The position numbers and the translations under genes are program-made. Under the pieces are notes generated by a model. That model was given only the letters and a program-made list of their open reading frames with translations, ran no database searches and had not been told where the DNA came from. Positions 1-11,992 of a DNA stretch of 64,000 nucleotides are shown one piece after another (the first letter of the stretch is position 1; each line of letters starts with the position of its first letter). Source of the DNA: Macropodus opercularis (lineage: Eukaryota > Chordata > Actinopteri > Anabantiformes > Osphronemidae); NCBI GenBank assembly GCA_030770545.1, contig CM061094.1, positions 729,501 through 793,500 on the forward strand, written 5' to 3'.

Positions 1-3000
1 CTGAGCACCACTCACCACTGGATGAGGTGCAGGGTCTCCCCTCTGCACCAATGAACCATGTGACTGATCAAACAGAAACGACGCGTGTAACAAAATCAAA
101 CGACTGTTTGCTGCTATCTACACTGCAATGGTTCCTTTCCGTCATCCATGTGAATGAGATTGGTTGGACGACGTTTACTCCGGATTATTCGCATTTCGTT
201 GAGATATGTGTGTGTGAAAATGTGGGGGCAGATTGTGTGTGAGCAGGTGGAAGGGGGTCGTCTGCCTGCTGCTGTTGGCAGGTCAGTGTGAACAAACTTT
301 GTGAACACGGAGAGATTATGTTTCCACCGCTGGTTCTGTCTACCTCTGCTGAGAGGACACGGAGAGGACACAGATTTGGTTTGGTTGAGTTAATCTTCCA
401 GTCTGAGGGTTATATTTAGAAAGTGTGTGTGTGCTGTCAGTCATCTCGCCCGTGAACTGATTAAATTATACACATCCACATCATTGAGTATTGACCTAGT
501 TCAGTGATATTTGGCTCTTGCAGGATGTTCTGAAACTGAAATGGTACCTTAGCTGCAGTTGTGGGTCTCCTCTAGTATCTTAAGGCTGTAATCTCCACCT
601 TGTGTGAGGTTGTAAAGAAGTGCCGTGGGTGGAGTCGAGGGAGTGTGCGTCTCAGATGTGGTAGATGGAAATGAATTGTGCGTTAGGAGTCGAGGGAAAC
701 CGGGAACACGCTGATAACAGGGGGACGGACTCCACCAAATGAGCACATGTGAGGACCACACAGTGTCTGACTGCGCAGTCTGTCATTACCTGCTCGGACT
801 GACGGCCGGTCTGACTTCCAGCACGTTGGCTGTGGGCTGGATGTGTGGTTTCCAGGGGAGGGGTAGACAGAGCACGGCAGGCAGAGCTCTGTGGTAATTA
901 CTGAGGTTCAAGCTGACATCAAGGCAGGGTGGGCCGCGTCTCGGCGCTGTGTTAACCTGATTTTCAACTTCCTCCACATTCTCCTTCTATTCTCAGTGTC
1001 CTGTGGCATAAGTTCAAGGGTTTGGATCACTGAGTAGGTTCAAAGTGCACAATTACAGATGAAACTAGTGCAGCTGGCACAGAGTCCGTTGCACCCGATG
1101 GAAGGAGCAGAGAAGTCTGGAACGGGATCTAGCTCCTTCTGGCCACAGATGCTGCTTTGTTCGACAAACGACACTCTTAAAGCTTAAATGCACTTTGTGC
1201 ACAGTACTAATTAAAATGAAAGTAACGTGAAAAGAGCTTTTCATAGTGTGGGGAAAAGAGAAATATCTTGTTAAATATTGTTTCTTGTTTCTGTGTGATC
1301 ATAATAATGATTAAACATAAGTTTAAAGCACAAACACAACATTCCCGTTCAGGTGAGCCCCTCAGAAAAGCAGCCAGGCCGTGTAGGTCTGGACGTGTGC
1401 GACAGCACGAGTTACAAGTGTGTATCTGAAAAGAAAAGTGCAGCTCAGCTCAACATCAAATGCACCAGTAACACGTCACTGAGCAGCAGTCGTCTCCAGA
1501 CGCAGAGCGAGGCTCCAGTCGTATGAGGGACGGTGGTGCACGCACAGTATTGACAGTTCAAGGGGGCGGAGCCAGGTCATCACTCACCGATCAGAGGCTG
1601 GAGCTGCCTGTATTCACCAGCTAACATTACTTACAGCTTAGCCCTAACATTTCACAGCTAAGCTGCTTCATCAGATGGTGAACACACACACGCTGGAACC
1701 CTGACAGAAAGGACGTCTGTCCCGTTTTCACCTACGCCTCTAGAACAACAGCCACATATACTGTCAGCATGTTAGTTAAGAGCCTGAGCTAATCTGGTGA
1801 AGTTGACTCCTTCAGGCTAAATGTGACAGCTTTATTACAAACCGGGTCCAGAGGTGCATTCAGTGACTTGTTCTTTCCTGACATGATGCCTTGTTTCCGG
1901 TTTTCTTTAACGTGAGGACATGTTCTGTTCTTTCTGGGGAGCTTTTGAATCTTACACATATCTAGGATTTTGTCCCAGATTGATAATTGCCTTTCGTACG
2001 AGGCCAGACTGAAGCATTCACAACCTCCTAGATAGTCTGTGTCGATGAAGGGACGGTATGTTGTTGTCTCTGGGGCTGGGAGTGATCCAGGGAGATCATT
2101 CGTAACCTAATGTCACAGAAAGCTGTAAAAGTCTTGTCAACTGTTTCCTCCTGTTCAGCAGCTTATCAGGTCAGCATAGCAACGGGCTGTGTCTCACCCC
2201 AGTGCGTCATCATCTGTGGTTCTGATGAACACACCAGATCCAGCGGATCAGCCGTGGGTTGAGGTTGTTCAAGGCCTTGAAGACCCCAGCTTTCAGTCAT
2301 TTCTACTGGTGCCAGTGGAAGCTGTGAATTTCGTGGTTTTATGACTGATGCTGACTTTTAGCTTTAACATCTCATCACATTTCAGATGGAATCTCAAACT
2401 TATTGTCTCCCCAGGAACATTTGTACTAGCAAACCACTCACACTCTCACACTCACACCTACTGAGGGAAGAAGTCAAACCGAAAGGCGCCTGCTCGTCCC
2501 TGGAATCAAACCAGGGCCTTCCAGCAGCTTTAGGGCTTTAATAGTCTTGGTGTAGAAAATGCTCTTCACGTGCGAAGCTTCTATGTTTAACCGCTTCGAC
2601 TTTTCTAAAGGACGCATGACTTCTCTTCTTCTCATTCATCATTTCTCCTCCAGCTTTGTATTAAAGAAGAGCAGCACATGGCTCATGAATACAATGAAGA
2701 GTCAGACGAACCTGCTCAGGGGATAATCCCATCCATTATTGTAATCTTCAGCTCCGCCATCCTCTGACCCTTTGTAATACATCCATGTCACCTCAGCAAT
2801 GGCATCCGTGTCAACTTATGTCTCGGCATGACTGAACATAATTTAGGGATACAACAAATACTAGTTTCACTTTTAAGAGACAGTTAAAATCACAGTGTTA
2901 GCAAATACTACTGTCGGCAGCCTGTCAGCACTGAGCTACTAGAAAAAACAAATTAGTCAACCAAGAGTATAAAAAGCTTTACTATGAGCTGCTAAGATGA

Positions 3001-3820
3001 ACTTAGCTTATTGAGCTGGAAGCTTTATATTAATCTGGATCCAGCTTAGCAAGTTAATCAGTGAACTTTTTAGAGCTTTGGTAGAAATATGTCTTACATT
3101 CAACTATGAAAACTATCATCATTTCCCAACACTCCACGCTGTGTAGGTTAACACAGTAACACAAAGAGACCATGTCCTGTGTCTCCGCACCATCAGAAAC
3201 AACTTTAAGGCAGAACCCAGCAGATGAGCCGTGTCCGTCCATTTAGGTTTAACGTCACACGTTGTTCTGTACAAATGGAGAGAGGAACACACACTGCCCA
3301 AGGTGTGCAGCCTCCGTATGTCGTCATCCTTTGGTGCGTAGGTTGTTTAAGTACTGACGAATGGGAGAAATACACATTTTTATATATGTTTGCCCAGAAC
3401 GTCTTTAAAATAACGTGTAACTACAAACTGAACTAACTGTGTAACTGATAAAGTCACAGCGTGGGCTCATGTCACCCTGTCTAAGAGTGTAAAGTACAGA
3501 AGTTGCCCTTGGTTTTGGTTCTGCTTTTCAAAAATAGAATTGCTCAGTTTTGGTATAGATTTGTTCATTTGTGTGTAGAAGGTCAATATTTGTAAAAGGC
3601 AACACTCCCCCTCGCTGTGACCCACAGAACCTAAACGTTAGAGACAGGAAAGAGCAGTGGATGCTGTCCATCACTTCCATGGTAGCACATCTGTCATCAG
3701 AGGGACTCTGTTAAGAGAAGCCTCATATTATTCTGAAATGAGTCAGTTCTGGTTATGGGCCTGTAGCAACAACCTCACACATTTTGTAAAGACAACAACC
3801 CTGGAAAATGAATTGTTGGC
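1..3820. other. No gene recognised
   Basis: Only short chance reading frames with no family resemblance. A possible worn SINE piece lies near 2440-2530 (ends in CTGGAATCAAACCAGGGCCTTCC, B-box-like on the minus strand). Otherwise unique-looking intergenic DNA. Confidence 0.6.
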
Positions 3821-3822
3821 TA

Positions 3823-4642
3823 CAGTCGTTAATTCTGTTGCAAGAAACAGTGTGAACCTCTGGGATTTCATGTATTTCTGCATAAATTGGTCATAAATGT
3901 TCTGATCTTCATCTAAGTAACAACAATATAAAACACAGTCTGATTAAACTAATGCTGCACAAAACCAGTTTGAGTTCACTGTTCTCCAGAAGCATTGATG
4001 TGAACCAAGCCTCACACAAAGACTCTGAGAAGACCTACGACCAAGATGTTGACTTGAAGCTGGAAAGGTCACATCAGCATCTGTAAAAGCCTTGATGTTC
4101 ACGTGTCCACGCTGAGACAGACTGACTACAAATGGAGGAAGCTCAGCTCTGTAGCTACTCTCCCTGGACCTGGTCGTCCTGGAAAGATGACTGAGACACA
4201 GCACACAATGAGGGAAGAAGAACAAAGGCCCAGCTCACCAACATCTACACCTCATCCCCACTGGAAACATGGTGGAGGCATCATGGTGGCATGACCAAGA
4301 ACATTGATGCCCTGAAACAGTTTAGGAAAGAGGAAAGGTCCTAAATTGCTCCAGACCGTTGAGCAGGTCTGATCTGCAGCTACAGGAAACGTTTGGTTGA
4401 GGTTGTTGCTAAAGGAGGTCGACCAGTTATTAAGGCCAAAGCTTCACATACTTTACCACCTGCTCTGAGAACGTTCACATGTTATGTTCAATAAAACATG
4501 GAAACACATCATGTTTGTGCAGCGTTAGTTTAATCAGACTGTGTTTTTCTGTTGTTGTGACTTAGATGAAGATCAGAACATTTATGAGCAGTTTATGCAG
4601 AAATACATGAAATCAAGGGTTCACAGATTTTTCTTGAAACTG
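3823..4642 (+). mobile_element. Internally deleted Tc1/mariner element with intact terminal inverted repeats
   Basis: The 820-bp element begins CAGT and ends ACTG, each flanked by TA (3821-3822 and 4643-4644), the hallmark of Tc1/mariner insertion. The inverted repeats are long: about 141 bp on the left (to about 3963) and 129 bp on the right (from about 4514), with only scattered differences. The interior keeps two recognisable transposase pieces on the plus strand: a DNA-binding region ending YKWRK...LPGPGRPGKM (about 4125-4185) and HWKHGGG (about 4258-4278) from the catalytic domain. The DDE core between and after them is missing or scrambled, so the copy cannot make transposase. Confidence 0.85.
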
Positions 4643-4644
4643 TA

Positions 4645-7600
4645 TATTTAGCTGTTATGTATATTTATTTTTGGAGAAAACCGATGGAAATCTATTAAGT
4701 GTAAGTTAGTCTTGTGTGACCACAAGGATCCAGACAGAACCAGGTACTGGATCCTCAACGTGACTGAGTACGTTATACAGTAGACACTGACTGAACCGAC
4801 TGTTGCTAATTTGACTTAACGACTTCCAGTGTGGTCGAAGCCATGTGGGAACTCATTTCAGCTGTGTCACTGCTTTCACAACCGGGTGTGTAATTTGAAA
4901 GTATGTCTGGTTCTCAAGTATGAAATCCCTGTTTCTTTAACTGTACCAAAGCTGATTTACAGAATTATTCATCTGACATAAAAAAATACAGCTTAGCTAC
5001 TGGGAACATGATGGGAAACGACCACAGGCGCTGTGTTTTTTTATGACCACATAATAGTAGGTTTCTTTGTTTGGGCTTGAAGCCAAACGTATTTAACGTC
5101 CTCACGTATGTTGCTAAACACAAACAGAGAAAAGCTTCTGAATGTAAGACTGTAGCAGCCTGTGCACAAGCCTGGCGAGTGTTATTGTGCGACTCTGTTG
5201 TGACAGCAGCAGTCAGCTGTTAGCTGTAACAAATGTAGAGCAAATCAATGCGTAGCGGTATACGCTGTCCAATCTGCAGAGGCCAGAGCACGTTATGTCT
5301 GCAGGACGTGTGCATCTTATTGTGCTGGTCAAATATCGATGCTTTAATGTATGGAACGTAAAGACGCACGAGCGGTTGCGTGTGTGTTTCTGTGCCATTA
5401 GGCTTCAGAGAGAGAGGGCAAAGGTCAGAAGCAGAGACGAGAGGAAGGATGTAAGGAAAGTAAATGTGTCAGCTCATCTTTACTACACTGACTCTAAATG
5501 CAGTGGCTGTGTTAGCGGGTGGAGTAGAGGGTGGAACCAGAACAAATGTAGAAAGTATATTTGGGCAGGTCCAGTCGTGTGGGTCACGTTTCTCAGTGTT
5601 TCATTTGTGAATATTGTGACGTAGACTGACATGAACCTGGAGCAGTTTAAACTCATGCACATGCATCATGTGACAACCAGATCAAATGAGTCTTTCCACA
5701 CGGAGAGGATTTCATAGCGGGGCGCTGTGTGCTGTGTGCTCTAATATTGAGCAGGCCGTCAGACGGACTCATTGATCGACTGCACATTGGATGCTCTGGA
5801 TTACGCAGATCAAACACGGCAGCGGCTCTGCACACATTCACCAGAACGTACACACAGACACGCACACTGTTGGCTGAGCTCCACTGCTGCCTGCCTGCGC
5901 GCATACTGTATGGATGGCTGCCCACAGGGCGGATGGGTTATTGTGTGTCATGATTATAATCCTTTGCTTTGCAGCAGTGTCTGCTATTCAGTCAAACAGT
6001 GACTGAGGGGAAAGACAATCATTTGTTCAACTCCTTCAGTTGTGATGACTGTGAGCTGATCCCAAAAACATGATCACTGATCACATTTTACTTTCTACAG
6101 TTGTTGGTTTCCTCACAAGATTTCAGTAAAAACCCACACAAACCCAAAAGATTGAGAGACAGGTGGACTATCTCACAGCACAGGACTGGACAACGATCAA
6201 CCGGTCCAGTCTTTCCGGCCCTCCATGATCTGAGGTTTTCTCAGAATATCCAGAATGAAATGAGGACGTCTGTGTAACCACGAGGTCTGTTTGGATGCTT
6301 TTGGCGTCATAATAAAGACACTTGTGAGATTTGTTAAGTTGTAAAGTGTTGGTAAAGCGTAAATCAACTTGAGAGAGTACAAATGAAAACGATAGAATAA
6401 TCCAAATAAAACAGTTTTGAGCCGTTTCTCTGAACACGTCTGTCCTTCTCTGTGGACAGACGCACAGAACCAACCACGTGGACTCTTCCAGCTGTCATTA
6501 GGCAACGACGTCTCCAGTCCTTGTCCGTCCAGGTGGAACATTGGATTTTGATTTATCCTGTTCACGCTGGCTGTCACTTGCACCTGATGACATAACGTAC
6601 TCAAAAGCAATGGCCTGTTAATGGTAGAGAAGCGCTAATAGCAACCTGTGGGAGTCCAAAGGTGACGCTGTGAGTGATTAACTGCATAATGTGCAGAAAG
6701 GCAAGATGGTGCATTGAGGGAGATGGAGTGTTTGACGGAGACTCTAAGGAGATGAGGACATGAAACAAACGCTTTGAGTCAGGGTCAAAGCTTTAAAGCC
6801 ATTGTTCTAATCTATTTCCTTAATACTGACGATGGTTCATCACGTTGGATTATTTGTTACATTTAGCTTTAGTTGTGTTCCAGCAGTTACAGTTGAGGTT
6901 TGGACTGAATGTGTTTTTCTTGTTGTTTTAGTGCCTCGATCAACATTATTACCACATAAAGCCACAGCAAACCCGCAGCAGAACCTTGGTCTTCCTCCAA
7001 GTCGGACTGAATTACTCTACGTCAGGTTCGTCTGTTGTCATGAGAGCAGCAAAGCAGGTGGCAGCAGGTCCTGATCGAATTACTGCAGTGATTACGTTTG
7101 TCTCAAAATGAGCTTCATGTGTTTTCTTACAACCATGAATTGCATTGAAAATAAGACAGGGAGCCAAGAAGAGAGCATCAGGTTGGGATGACTAAGCTGA
7201 GTGGCTGAGCACACAGATATTCACAGTACGTCCAGGCCCCACTGAAGACTCATCCTCCCATTCCATAGAGTAAAACTGTCAGCAGCAACTCACAGATGTG
7301 GCTACATGCAACATGAGTGACGGGAGGAACCGTACAGACCATCTAGAAACATATAGAAAACCACGAATGTTTGATCAGCGTAGCTCTGTGATCCGAATCT
7401 AACGAAAACTGTCACAGTACAGCATTACCTCATGTTATCAGCGTCATGTGTCTCATTAACCAAAATTCATCATGGATGGGAGGAAACGACTTTAAAACGG
7501 TGGAAGAATCTTCAGCCTGAGGCTGATCTGATCTGAGCTCAGTGTCAGAGTTGTTGTTCTGCTCATGTATCAGATCTTATGGCATTTATGGGGCATGGAT

Positions 7601-7899
7601 ATCTGACGCTGCAGCTGACGACTGCTTAATCGCTGCAGTGATTCGTTGTCAGATGCCTGACCTGCTGTAAAGGGGTGACTTCATCTAAATCTTTGTGTAG
7701 GAGTCTTTCATTTGACCCGTGAGTCTGTGGCATCACTCTCGCACCTGTTAACTTAAGTCTTGAAGTAACTATAAAGACGCTCTGGACAGCCTCTCCTTCA
7801 TCTTGTTATCCAGATAGTCCTCTTCTGAAGGCGTGTCGTGGCATTGAGGAGACTGTCGAGTATTCCTTCTGCAGTCTGATTACATCTCCAGTCAAGGTC
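4645..7899. other. No gene recognised
   Basis: Intergenic; reading frames up to 137 codons show no recognisable protein features or splice-linked partners. No RNA gene seen. Confidence 0.55.
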
Positions 7900-8525
7900 C
7901 ACGTCTCCCTACCTCCACTGAACCCTGTTGGTGCTACTGATGTGACGTGCTGAGCAACAGTCCTCTTGGACTACTTTGGCTTGTGCTGTGGCTTGCTTGG
8001 CCTTCCAGTACCTGTCAACGGCTGCAGTCCCAGAAGCCAACCGCACACAATAGCTTGACGGCATCCTCTACTTCCAGTGTCCAGCACAAGGGTTCAGGGG
8101 TTGCTGCCACCGCCACCGGAGACCTAACAGCACAGACACGTTGAACACACCAGCGGTCAACGCATTGTGTCCAGCATTCTCTGGTTAAACCCTCACAATA
8201 TGTTTGGGCACGTCAGGCCTGTTTGGCCTCCACCTCCACCAGTGGAGCCAGCTCACCACCGGTGGTGACCAGTTGACAGTTCAGCCCCTCTGTTCACTCC
8301 AGGGTCGAGACGTACGGCTGAGGGTCCGACCTGGGGTGTCTGGTGCCACATGCACTGATGGACACCCTGGACGCTGTTTGACAGACGTCCAAAGACGTTG
8401 TTGGTCCTGTGAGTTCTGTGGTCCCCCAGTAGAACAATGAAGTCACCAGCTGCCCCTGATTCCACAGTTTTGGTGGAGTCCCACCCATTAACGGCTGCAC
8501 AGCAATAGATCCTCTTTTCCATCAC
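7900..8525 (-). mobile_element. Decayed LINE endonuclease fragment
   Basis: On the minus strand, fragments such as DFIVLLGD, VHQCMWHQ and RGAELSTGHH match the endonuclease part of a common fish non-LTR retrotransposon (usual forms DFNAHVG, HKCTWHQD, RGAELSTDHH). The downstream part is still faintly visible to about 7900 but is broken by frameshifts. The family appears to be the same as that of the LINE in exoc3l1 intron 1. No reverse transcriptase is seen here. Confidence 0.55.
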
Positions 8526-8529
8526 CTCA

Positions 8530-11500
8530 ATCTATTTGATGGTTAAACTTTTCATTGTTATCAACATTTTGATATAAAGGCTTCACATCTGCAACAAGCT
8601 GGTTACAGAGCTGCAGTCGTTCACAACATGAATTTAGACACTACTCACTCCAACTTCTTTCTTCAACTACTACTATGCTGCTAAGAGTCTCCAAAATGTT
8701 TCACTACACTGTTGCCTCCACTGGAGCTGTTGGCATCGTGTCGTCTTGGTAATAAGATGTGTACAGTATGAAAAAGACTGAGGCTTGATTGAAGGAAAAG
8801 CTCAATGAATTTCAGTCCACAGGTTAACTGAAGACTAAGACGTGTCTAATCTGTCTTGAACGAGACTCAACTGTGTGATTATTCCACGTGTAAACATCAT
8901 TGAGTCCATTAAATCCTTGATTGTTGCTTGGTCCTGTTTGTTCAACACCACTGTGCAGTGAAAGCCTCCATATGAGGGCAATTAGCAAATCTGACACTTT
9001 ATCCTGCTTGGCTGAGAAGCCAGGATGCTCGTGGGAATCAACTGTTGTCATAGATCTGATTTGACTGACGACTGCTTCCTTGTTAATAGAGATGTGCTGC
9101 CACTTAAAAAGACACAATACTTAAGTGGTCATGGAAGAAAGCCAAGGGAAAACATTATCTGTTTCACCAGCAATTCCCTGCTGGGCCGTTGGACAAAACC
9201 TACAGATGACATGGTTACTGTTAGCAGCATACATGCTCCATGTACGTGTGTCTCAGCATGGCGGTGAGATTTGTGCTTCTCTGTGCACGGACGGGCAGCC
9301 ACAATAGTATACTTACTAAGTGCACGTGACTAGGTCACCATGACAACAGAAGTTCCCAGTGCAGGGAAGAGCAGCGTGACGTAACTGGTCTTTGCATGTG
9401 TGTTCAGTACCGTTTGAGAGCCTCTTGCTGAATGAGCTGCTAATACTGCAGAATACAGGCAGTGCAGCCTCTGACTCTGACCTACGTAACCAACGGTGAC
9501 CGTTTATCATTATTCTGCCTCTACACCAAACCGGACCAACGTACACACGCGCCCACACATGCTAATGAATACACACGTTATGTGTACTTGAGCCTCACAG
9601 GTGACGCAGCCTGAAACCCGTTGTCGCCCACTGGTGCCACACAAAAGATGCCAGACAAGGAGAGAAGAGGCGGCGTCACCGATTCCTCCCGTTGGCCGGT
9701 TTAATAATACAATAAAAATAACATCAGGCAATAACATTAGATAAACATAAAGTTAGTGATACGGTATGTTCAGAGTTTTGGATCCTCGTGATAGTTAAAG
9801 AGATGAATTACTGGCGGTTTGATTTTCAGATGGTGGATTTCATCTGTTTGTAAGTAAACAGAGCTGGAGATTCTGCAGATGGTGGAGAGCTTCTCTGTCA
9901 CTACCCAGAGTGAGTGGGTAGCTGTGAACTGTTCTGCGTGTTCAGTGGCTCTGTGCTACTGTACATCCAGCCAGTGTCGCTGAGCCTCATCTTAGACATT
10001 GGGTTTTGGGTGCAGCGTGTCCTTGTATATGGTGACACACAATCAAATACACTGGCAGGGTGAGCACGTATGATACTTATTAACTCGAGCACATGCAAGT
10101 GAATACAGCGTTTCTGACACGCATGCATTCACACAGTACACAGTGATCCAGTACGTACAGTCCACACTACGAGCATTAACAGTGTTTCTGTCCTGCTCAG
10201 TTCTCTGTTGTCCAATAGACACCAGGGATTTGTTCACTGATTACCACCACATTCATTCTCTTTTTGTTAAATATACTTTAGTTACTAGTTATCAGCATCA
10301 CAAACCAGCAGGATGCCAGATTTATCCTGTGATTACGTCTCTCAGCCTCTGATCTGCCAGACAAGCACACATCAAGTCAGAACTGTTGAGACAGCACAGA
10401 GGCCTGTCAGTCAGCTGAAACACAGTGAGGCGTGGTGTGGAGTGGTGAGTCAGCAGGTCACCGTCTCAGCTCTCACACCAGCTCACCAAAAAGTCAATCA
10501 ACAGCAGGTGGCCAGTCAGTCATCTTACTAAACAGGCAGCTGTCCTGTCACAACATGAATCATTATTGAACACAGAGGTGTTGACTGTGCAGAAGATTAC
10601 TGAGATGGAGGAGATTACAGTATGTTCTACTGACGGGTTGTGCTATTCAGAGTGAGTCTGTCTGTCTCGTTATGAGATACAAGATAAAGATGGTAGATGG
10701 GAGACAGTAAATACAGTAGGTAGGTACAGTAGGTATCTAGGTACAGTAGTTAGGTACAGTAGGTAGGTACAGTAGGTATCTAGGTACAGTAGGTACAGTA
10801 GGTAGGTACAGTAGTTAGTTAGGTATGTAGGTACAGTAGGCAGGTACAGTAGTTAGGTACAGTAGTTAGTTAGGTATGTAGGTACAGTAGGCAGGTACAG
10901 TAGTTAGGTACAGTAGGTATCTAGGTACAGTAGGTACAGTAGGTAGGTACAGTAGTTAGTTAGGTATGTAAGTACAGTAGGCAGGTACAGTAGGTAGGTA
11001 CAGTAGGTAGGTACAGTAGGTATCTAGGTACAGTAGGTACAGTAGGTAGGTACAGTAGGTAGAGACAGTAAGTAGGTACAGTTGGTATCTAGGTACAGTA
11101 GGTACAGTAGGTAGGTACAGTAGTTAGGTACAGTAGTTAGGTACAGTAGTTAGGTACAGTAGGTAGGTACAGTAGGGTACAGTAGGCAGGTAGGAAGTGA
11201 GTTCAGCATTCAGGTGCGAGGCACTGCTGCGTCGCTGGCCCCATTCAGGTGTATGAGGTTACTCTTTGTGGCGTCTTGAGCCCCCGCTGTTGACGTGAAT
11301 GAAATGAGCTGCTCATTCATCATGCAAGCTGCTGGTGGAATCGATACTCGCTGGCTTGTATAGGCCTCAGAGACGGTTGATCATTTGTTGACTTTAATTT
11401 CTGGTAGAGCCTTTTGGGGACAATGAACCATCAAGAAGAGCAGCAGCTGTGGTTAGTGTATCATTGATTGCCAAGCTTTTGGTTGTACTGTAACTTAGTG

Positions 11501-11992
11501 GATGAGCAGTTTTCTACAGTTCACAAAATGGGACATGAATTATTTATGAAACCACAGAGAGACTGAGTAATTGATTGGCTTCTTTATTCTCTCTCATCTC
11601 TTTTATAGATCCTGTTGGAATCGTGATGCTTAATGGCAGCCACTTTTCTTCCATCAAACATCAAGGCAAAACGTCTCGTCATGGCAACCTCCAACCTCCT
11701 GACTGTGCTCCTCCAGGCTTCCTGTAGCGGGTATAGTTGCTGAAGGGGTGCTCAGACCAAGACAAGCTTACCTGTGAAACGAAATCACCAAACCATGTAG
11801 AGTTCCTTTCTCCAACGAGGGGGGAGGGTCTACAATTAAATCTGATTTGCATGTTATTACTGTATTTATTGAATCTCTGGAACACATTACTTTCTTTAGT
11901 TTAAGAGTTTATGTGGGTGTGGACACGTGGAACGTGTGAGGTGAGGACAAAGTGAAAAAGAGGAACCACGAGAGAGAGAAAGATAAAAAGAG
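8530..11992. other. smpd3 upstream region, apart from the minisatellite
   Basis: No coding exon recognised. One or more non-coding 5' UTR exons of smpd3 are expected somewhere upstream of 11993. The stretch 11200-11990 is non-repetitive and could hold a promoter or the last 5' UTR part, but no core promoter motif stands out. Confidence 0.45.
10710..11190 (+). repeat. GGTACAGTA minisatellite
   Basis: About 480 bp of irregular tandem copies of a 9-13-bp unit built from GGTACAGTA and GGTA / GTTA / GGTATCTA spacers. Larger blocks recur (for example GTACAGTAGTTAGTTAGGTATGTAGG several times), indicating nested duplication. It lies about 0.8 kb upstream of the smpd3 start codon. Confidence 0.9.
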
